Shown here: positions 42,901 through 53,300 of the stretch, piece by piece
Numbering within the stretch: position 1 is the first letter of the stretch
How the letters are laid out: each line of letters begins with the position of its first letter
Origin: Glandiceps talaboti
Taxonomy: Eukaryota; Hemichordata; Enteropneusta; Spengelidae
NCBI RefSeq assembly: GCF_964340395.1
Contig: NC_135549.1
Coordinates: forward strand, 8,501,842 to 8,565,841
DNA length: 64,000 bases
Direction: 5' to 3'
Position numbers and translations under genes: made by a program
The notes under the pieces: model-generated
What the model was told of the DNA's origin: nothing
Databases searched by the model: none
What the model saw: only the letters and a program-made list of their open reading frames with translations

Positions 42901-44208
42901 CCCACTTGTAGCTGTAAATATACAATCGAGTAATTCAATATTTTATGAGAACATTGGTCACGTTCATACGTCAGTGTGCTCCATGGTGAAATATTGATAT
43001 ATACCAGTGGTAAAATTGCCGGGAACGAGCATATAATAACTACATATACACAGCTTGTCTGTGTGTATTGTCGACCTAGTCAATCTTCCAGAACGACTAC
43101 AAATGCAAATTATAGTATAGCTTCAGAGATGGAAAGCACTCTAATAGTGGAATCAAAAGTTACCTCTCCTAGGTATGGACAACTGACCAAAATTCATAAA
43201 TATTGTCATCTGTTGGTAGATGGCCTGCCATAGTTAATAAATATACTAATAAAGCATTGCGAACTACGTGTATATTACTTATGTATACGGTTATGATGAA
43301 TTCGACGTTATAAATCATTTCTGACGCTCGTAGACCCTGTGCATTAGCACAGTCGATGTGAGGTAGGATTCAAATGCTCATTCCCAGGCCAGATGTATTA
43401 GAAACTACATGTATTCGAGAGGGGCGATCTTTCATTCTACGTTAACACCTTTTCGAAGTCAGAAATATGTACTGGCCTGCTTACAGCACTTGTGGTACTC
43501 TGTTTATCTCTAGATCTCATATTAAGCTTATAATAAGAGTTGCAAAGAGTTGACCTAATGATTTGATATGTTTCGGATATCATGTCAGGACTACCAAATA
43601 CATGTCTAGCATCGTGACTATGAAAGAAGAATAGAAATGCTCTAATTACAATATTGAAGTACTGGGTTAATTGTTTTTTATGGCAATCCCGTGCACATAG
43701 CAGCTAAAGCACGACCTATAGGGTCTGTTCTTCTCTAGCGGATTCACTTTATTAGGGACAGTAAGATACTTACGATTATAGGAAAGTATTTCATGAACCA
43801 TCAATCCATCCTCAAGTCTATCATCATCCTGAGTGTTTGTAGAATAAATTGTTTCTCCGACTGATTCATCTTCAGACACACCTACCGAAATGGATCGACC
43901 TCCAGGGAACGATGGTGTAAATTCGTTGACTCCGAGAACCTGCAAATTAAATAACGTCGGAACACCAAAATGGAAGACCTGAGTTACAGCACAGTCCCTC
44001 TAAGACAGAGGGGTTATGGTTAGAGTTAGAATGTCTATATTGAGTCTTGGCCTATGACCTTGCATACACAATTATCTTTCAATTTATAAAGCAATAGTCT
44101 TGAAATATAGCAAAGGACAAGGACAAAATCTGACATTGTTTCTGTGTTCTTTATTTCACATGTGAAGAACTGCATGTTGATTTTACATCAATTTAAAGGC
44201 ATGATATG

Positions 44209-44240
<32 letters not shown>

Positions 44241-46604
44241 TGTATGTATGTATGAGTGTATGTGTGTATGTATGTTACACCCAATCCGTGAAACTGCCCA
44301 ATTCATGAAATGTGCATGTAACTTTGCCCAGTTCATGAATGGTCAATCTTAAGCAAATGAGAGTATAGATTACGATCTAAAAGGGGCCAAATTAAATTTT
44401 GAGGGCAAGAGTTTTGAACTGGGGTGTTGATTATTGAACTCTATTAAAACCACAAGCTACATTGAATTATAATAAAATAAGAATTGTGAGGTGATGAGTT
44501 TGTAAATACATGATAATAAAGTTGTTTGATTCTTATTTGTGTGTGTCCTATAAAAGATGCTCATTATTTCATGTACTGGGCATATTTTTACCATACCCAC
44601 TTCATAACTTTGGCAACACGATTGACTATTTCATGAACTGAGCAAAGTTAACTACCCATTTCATGAATTGGGTAATTTCACAGATTGGGTGTAACATGTA
44701 CTCGTGAATATGATGAAGTCAATGTCTCAAGTTGTCCCATGTTCCTTTAATATTCTTCGTTCAAGGTTGATAACTAGAATCTCGAAAATGGTCAAATTGT
44801 GTATGACAAAGCAATAATAACACTCACTTACATGTAAACTTCCACCTCAAGAGCACTATTTCCCTTAAACTTACCTTCACAGCTACTATAGCCGTGCTGC
44901 TCAGTCCACCTGAATCTACTGCTTCTACAGTCAAAATGTAAATGTCGCTTGCAACTGTGACTGCTTCATAATCCAGTACTCCATTTGTAATCAGAGATGT
45001 TCCACTTGTGTCGAACTTGTTATTAGGACTTGCATCGTCACCATTTAAAATAGTAAGAGTCAGTGTGTCACCAGAATCTCTATCCGTAATTCCGAAATCT
45101 ACCACTCTAGCACCTGTACATGTTGATAACCAACACTTTAGTATTTCATTTCAGTGCCGTGTGTACCATTTATATCAAGCGCGTCAAATGACGTAATGTA
45201 ATTATTCAAAAATACAAAAACAGACAAATGGTCAGTTCTATATATTCGGATACACCCTAAGAACATTCTGATGAATTGTTATTTACTCGAAATTATTATT
45301 GCCATGGAAACTATAGATGAAAATCTTCCGGGGGAAATCACTATAATTGTAGTGCACATGTTGATTGCATTGTAACAGTTAACAAGTTGGGGACAGTGCT
45401 ATAGAAATGATTAACTTGCTAAAGAGTTTCCTTCATGGGTATAAAGTGTTAGCGAAAAGTACCCTTTTCATGGATTAACAGTATGCAGACACTTTCTTTG
45501 TGTAAAAGTGTCCGTTAACTGAAAAAAAAAGGCCCGCTATATGAAATTGAGAGCATAGTTGTAACAATGGGGAAGAGTCGGAAAAGAGTATAACTATTCA
45601 TCAACAATAATGATATCCAGAAGAGTACTCACCCGATCCGCTATTCTCATAGATCTCCCTATCATAGGTAACGCTGTCAAACTCTGGTGGATATTCATTC
45701 ACTGGATTAACTAAGACACGGATACTTGTAGTACCAGTATTCGAACCCTTGTCGGTAGCAGTCAACACAAAATCAAATGTATCAGAACCTCCTCCATCAA
45801 GATCAAAGTCATTCAGGGTCTTTATAGCACCATCTGATGCTACGGTAAATCCAGATGATCCACCACCTAGAGAGAATGAAGAGAAATATCAACTATATTT
45901 TCCCTTAAATCCATAACTTTCTAATTACATGTCTTGGACATTTTCAAGAAGATTATTTAAACATTGAGGAACACCTCGAAATCACATCTTCCATTTAAAA
46001 TAATTTCCAACATTACTGATATTATAACGCTCAAACTATATGTAAATGTATCACCACTATCACGGTCGTTAGAAATGTCTACTTACCACTCAGACTATAC
46101 GTGAATGTATCACCACTATCACGGTCGTTACAATATCTACTTACCACTCAGACTATACGTGAATGTATCACCAGTATCTCGATCATTGATTTCTTCCTTT
46201 GGGTCAGTGACTTGCCATGTGACAGCTGTCTGAAAAGCTGCGTCTTCATCGATTTCACCAATGTAAAGACTTCTGTCGAACGTTGGTCTTTCATCAAATG
46301 TTTCCCGGATATTGATTGCCATGGTTTCCGTTATGGCTGTTCTGCCATCACTTGCTCTGTTTTAATATGTTAATTGTAATAGGTTTATGTTTAACTGTAT
46401 TACATGCATTTGGAATTCTTCTCTGTAATTAACATTTCACGTTAAGTACTCGTGGACTCTTTGCCAGACGGTAGGTAATTAACTTCTTGCAATTGATTTT
46501 TAATTATTTTAGTAATTGCATATATCGTTATTTTAGTAATTGCATAAATAGTTTTTTATGTCCATTTGACAAAAAATCATGAAATATAACATGAAACATG
46601 AACT

Positions 46605-46700
<96 letters not shown>

Positions 46701-49700
46701 TGACTGTAAGTATATACTGAGGCACTTCACCAGGACTGTCGGCTTCGAGTGTACCTCTGGTAGTGACAACACCTGATGATGGGTTGATTTGAAACTTGAA
46801 TGCGCCACCTGGACTTTGATTGATGATTGAAAAGGTAATAGCGTCGCTGTCCTCATCCGCAACGACAACCGTGTGTACTATTGTATTAATTGCGGCGTCT
46901 TCGTTAACATAGAGTGTGCCGGCACCATTAGGTAGATTTATAAATACAGGGTCGTCATTCTCATCTATTATGTTGATGGTAAGAGTTACACTATCTTTCG
47001 AATTTACATCGGTTTCGTGCCAAACTTCAACTAAAACTTTCTGTTGTGAGCTCTGTTCATAATCCAAACTTTCGACCCCAGTATACAACTGTAAAAAGAG
47101 TAGACTTGTCTGAATTGCAGTCTTATACTTTTTCATACCGAATGTCAATTCATTCATAAATCTAACAAGAAATAATATACCCAATTAAGACATGCGTGCG
47201 CATCGCAGAGGTTTTTGTGATGCCGAACTTAACCTATAGACCTAGGGTCTGGGATTTTATAGTACAATCATTCATTATATAAATTCACCAACCAAATTGA
47301 GACAACGTTGATATTGTAACAATACATGATCAAGTCTCCGAAGAAGACACAGAACCCCTCAAATACTTTACTTGCATGTAAATGAATTGTCGATATTATT
47401 TGGATAGTCTGCATTGAAGAAAGCTTGCAAGTTATTATATGGGGTCATGACACTTGAATGGAGTTGCTATGTATTAAATATTTTGAGCTCTACAGTAATA
47501 TACACTCCTTGCCATGAAGGATTTACATGTATTAGCATAATAGCATAAACCACGTGATTTTCGTCACGGAGTTGAAAAGTCATGAAGGGTTTCACATCCA
47601 AAAACGAATGCTATTCCCATGCAAGGAGTATGCGTCGAATGAACAAATGCAGTTTTACGATCGAATCATTTTATTTTCTCACACTCGAACGAAAACACGC
47701 ATGCGTACACCATGCAAAAGTCTTGTACAACAACAGGATCGTAGCATGTGAACATAAGGTTAAGACAACAAATAAAACATTTATCCAATGTAAAAATAAA
47801 CTGCAAATGTGATTTACGAATATAAAAGTGATTCATCAATAAGAATATTGAAAATCACAAAAGTAATACTTGTGTATATTTCGTTTCTGCTATATGGATT
47901 TGGAAGAACTAGGCAATATACTACAAAGTGACGTGTCTGTGAAATGCAAGATTTTAACATTTTGATAATTGCTCCTGAAGGTCAATAACTCGATAATATG
48001 GGAGTAGGCACTTGAATGGTTTCTCTGTATATTGCAAGCTTTAAGTTATTGGGTAACTATTGAGTTTTAACTACAAATACATGTATGACCGCCATTTGGT
48101 CAATTTTGCATATGTCACAGAGACATGCATATGTCCCATATGATATATCATCTTTGTAACAGGTTTGATTTAAATTGGAAATTGTATGTCAAAGAAATGA
48201 CGTATTACTGACGGACGGACGGGCATGCGAATGTACGGACAGATGAACGGAGGAGCCCCATTGTTCAAGATTTACTTAGTCTCCCCTTCATAAAACTTAA
48301 AATCGGGACCCTACCGATGCGTCGTCTTCCTTAGCATAGAAAGCATCCACAGGTCCAGGACTTGCCGATACAACTCTAGCTTCGCATGCTGGTAAACTTG
48401 GTGTAAAAGATGACTGCCCTACTGCAATTGGTGTGTTAGGAGCCGAGTTTTCTCGAACAGAAAAAGTTGTAGATGTGTAGGTCAAGGAACAGGGTGTAAC
48501 CTGACCTGCAAACAGAATGAAATAAGATATTTGGGTGAGCTGATGTAACTAAAATACCATGTTTGACTTTTTATCAAGTTGCCGTAATCCCTCATCACTG
48601 TTCATGGTGTTGCCCCTTTTTCTTCTGATCTGGTGTGGCGAGATTCTCAGATTTGCCAATACGCCGCCTAGCGGTACAGCCAGCAAACGGACAGTTTGAC
48701 AAAGCCTATTGACCTGAACAGGCGTTACTCGTAAGTAATAATTATGAACGCTTTGTCGTGGTACAATACGTACTGTAACTGTCTTTCCGACCCGATGAAC
48801 GTGTCTAAGGGTATAGTATATTGCTACATTAAAATTGATCTTAGAATCTTAGACACATCTTAGAATCACTGAATACTATACTGAATGCACTGAATACTAT
48901 ACAGGTTTATTTAGATGAAGCTGTGCAGAAAGATTCAATATAGTGGGAAGGACCAACATGTTTTATTTTGGTGGATATCCTTGGTAACCATAGCAATATG
49001 AATAGATGAGATTGAGAATGAAGTATTTTTGGCAAAATGGACTACAAATTGATTATATCTGTTGGTTTACATTTACTAAGCATATCCAAAATACGTAGCT
49101 TCAAACAATTTCGCAATTGACATGGTAACCAAAACGTGAACAATAGATTGGACAAACTATGTCGGCTACTCAAAGTGCTGGATTCAATATACTGATATAC
49201 TGACAACCAAAATAATTCCAATTTTGACAAAACGTGTTGAACAGGTACAAATGTATATAGATTAACATTATCCATAGGTTTAGGTGCATGACGAATCCAG
49301 TAATAGTGTATTAACCATTGATATAGTTAGAGCCCACCAAATTAAAACTCTTCTCCTATGGACTATCTGTCTTGTGAAATTCGTTTATATATTGTAATGT
49401 TAAAGTTGAATGATTTTTACGTTAATGCAATTTGTTGCATGCAAGTGAAGTAACATGAAATGAGATGACATGAAATGAGATGAAATGAGAAATGAGATGA
49501 AATGCATGAGATAAGAGATGACTATTTTTACTGATCCCTGTGGATAAATTGAAATGCATCAAAAAACAATACAAATCGTTATCACAAATGCATATAATGT
49601 ATTTTGAGCATCACAGTTAAGAGTAAAAAATAAAATGAAAAACATACACATTACACTTACAAACATCAAGCCATCTACTAATTACTTGTTAAAATGATTA

Positions 49701-50227
49701 ATTCGAAATTGAATTTGATGAATCTAATAGTCATTAAAATTAACAGCTACATGAATGAAATGAGCTTTGTAGGACATTTATACTTTATTTTCATCAATGT
49801 ATACACCAAATTCTAGTACCTTTGAGGTTTTCATATTTAAGATATTGTCTGCTAACCAAATTATGCAAATTACTATTTACAGCTAAAAAATCCATCAACA
49901 GGCTTTTAGAATAATATTTCGCTTTTGAATCATGTGTTCCTAAGATATTGACAAATAACCGAAATTCTTTATATAATGCAAATTACACACTGAAGCTAAA
50001 AGCTACACCAAATCACTGTATAGGACCCACATACTTTGTTATCATGTTGTATATACCAAATTATATGACATTTGAAGCCTGCATTCTGAAAATATTAGGC
50101 AATTACTGAAGTGCCTCATTAATAATCAAGACAGTTACCAAAATCTAATCCATTCTAGCCATTACTTAAAAGATTGTGTGTACCAAATTTCATTTGAAGT
50201 GTGTCAGTCGTCTTTGAGGAAACGATA

Positions 50228-50282
<55 letters not shown>

Positions 50283-50297
50283 CATACACACACAGAC

Positions 50298-50334
<37 letters not shown>

Positions 50335-53300
50335 AAAACAGACACACACACACACATATACACACATCTCCCCATAAAATGAGGTAAAATTCGTTTTCTT
50401 TTGTAACTATTTGTTTTTTAGAGGAAATTCGTTGATATCTTGTAAACATTGCATAAAGGCTTGTAAAGGAGCTAAAGCAAAGTTTGGGAGGGGAGCGTAA
50501 CAACGAGATATATAGATCAAAGTTCACCTTTCTTCTTTATGGCATGGTTGCGTGATGGTATAATTATCTGTCTGTCTATTGTCTAGCAAACAAGAGTGCC
50601 ATCTCTTTCGAATATATTTACCTTAGATGAATACGGTATAGAGACAGAGTCGTACACGTCATTGAGAGATCATTGTGATGTGGCCAACCAGTACAAATGA
50701 TCGTATTGCCGTGATATATTCACTCTACGCAATTATAGTTTCTGCGCTTAATCATGTTTTTGCTATGCACAAAGTCACAAGTTTACTCCCTACAGTCACG
50801 ACTTGGCTCTGTGAAATAATTTTTTGTGCGCTGCACAATATTATTCTCACCTGGCAATGATCTCTCCGTATAATGATAGTGGCTCTGTGAATTCATTGTT
50901 TTGCTCGGCACAAATTTTATTTCGTTGCACAAATTTCACTCTACATGATATTACTCCTCTGCACAATGGTAATGGCTGTACGCATACTTTTAAGGGCTTA
51001 TCACAATTCAAATAAATATCTGGAGTGTATACAAGTAATTTGGCATCACATTCATGCAAACTGTTGTTGTTTTTCTGTTACATTTAGAATAATGTCGTGA
51101 TCAATACACATACATGGATCAGGTTGTGCAAGTTTTGCTTGAAGGACTAAACACAAAAGAACAGTGGCATAAAAATGTGATTAAGGATTGTGATACCAAA
51201 CTTAGTCAACTTTATAATCTCAGCTCATCGATATAAACATTAAAAACGGAGATAATACTAAAATTACTGTAAATGAAACTGTACATCCAACTTATCAAAG
51301 ACATGCTTGGATCTACACCAAAATATAAAAAGTCTTACAAATATTACAGGAACTCCCCTCAATGAAAGTTTCTTAAAAAGCGTCCGACGTCCAGTAATTA
51401 GAATGATCAAAAGCTTTCGACGCATCCATAAAGAATATAAATGATGCTGTGAGTAGCAAACGTAAACGAAATAACTATTGCAGGTGACGCAATTATCATT
51501 GTATGGCGATAGAAAAAAACATTGTCTAGAGCCAATCCTAATTGGGTGGCGCAGAGAAAACATCGCGGTAACACAATAGGGAACTTGCAATCCAGACTGA
51601 GCATGCTCACTTGCAAAGGACTATAGGATTATCTGTAGTTTTCATAATACCTGATCTGGGCTATCGATAGAATAGCCCTCCTACAATGATCAGGGTATCC
51701 ATGAAATGATTATTTGTGGTTACAAACGATGTAATGATATTGTTTGCAGTACTGATTGATATTTAATATCACATTTCCCATGATGCAACATTCAATGACG
51801 GGTTTGTAAGTTCCCTATTGTACTGGTTGGTCACGACATATCTACATTTTAGATAACATTACAATTCGCTGGTACCATACCAGGTGTCGCGTAGAAGCGT
51901 CATATGTTCTGATGTGAAACGCAGAACTGAAAGTGCTCCTAAATTCCTATATATCGACATATATGGATAATACAATTTTCAAATCTCCACAATTTACTAT
52001 TAAGGGTAATTACAATTTACTATTAATGTCTTAGGGTAATTACAATTTACTATTAATGTCTTAGGGTAATGTTAATGTTAATGTGCGACTTAAGGTCACA
52101 GTGAACTATCAGGTGTTCTGAATTAATACTCGAACAAAGTTTGCATTTAGCGACTAGTAGTCACATAGACGACAACATTAAGTTAAAAGATCATCAATGC
52201 CAAATAATGACTAATTACACGCCAACTGCAAGAATAGATGTTCGGTCGCATTTCTTAGCTTAGTTACCTTTCATATTTGCAATGAAATAGGCACCTGATG
52301 GAAAAAGCTTTCGTAAGTTACTCGCAGAAACCACTTTTACTCGAGTGTTCTTATTAACTGGTGTGGTTTCCGTGGGCCTGACCCCGAGGTATACTTGTGT
52401 GTATCGGTTGTGTGTTTTGAAGAAAATCAAAATTAGCATTTCGTTTATCGTTATTAACCTAGTAATTCCAAAAGTAAACGTCTCCATAAACCAACATGGC
52501 CTCAAACACGCCGGAACAAAACATTAGAACTATATGCCTTACTCTGACAGAAAAAAACAACTAGTAATAGAGACGACCTTAAACTACATTCCAGTCAACA
52601 TTTTTTTAAATTGTGTATTGTTTCTGTTCTCACTTTACTTTCTTTTTGTCACATGAATTCTTATTTAGTTTCCCAGCTGTCATTCTGATACAACACGCCG
52701 TTTAATCACACTGATTGTTGTGGCCTTAGGCAGAAATGTGTTTCGTAATTCTCTACACTATCTATTCTGTGGCTCATTTGACTTGTAAATTTTGATATTT
52801 TGTACATTTGTATATAAGTTTAGTATAAGTCTATAATTTCTGGTAATAAAAGTTGTTATAACTGACGATTACATCCTGTCATCATCGTAGCAAACAAATG
52901 TCTACATCGGTCTACTGAATGTGATAAAGTACCCTATATGGATTTGTACACAGGAATGACATTTTGCTCGCTCTTGCCAACTTTGAAGTAACGCAATAAT
53001 GTATTTACGAATAGCCAAATGCGAATAAAACAAGTGCAAGTCTCGGTGAAATAACACATATTTGATTGTTGTAAAGAACAACGTCAAAATTAGCCATCAA
53101 GCCAGTTTCAATCGGAGCATTAGTATCAATGGTGTTATTTTGAAATTACTTTTTGTAACACTAGTGCAATAAACATACAGAAAAATCACGAATGCTTAGT
53201 TTCCGCCATTAACATTTTATCGTCGTGCCGAGTCTTTTCCACTACACTGCAGTCATCATAGTCTTCCACAAAACGTTGATCAAATACGACCAACTATTTT

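Noticed and set aside
46081-46138. An extra exon of gene B between exons 4 and 5
   Set aside because: Looks like exon 4 end but lacks a plausible acceptor; a tandem duplication in the intron. Skipping it keeps the frame.
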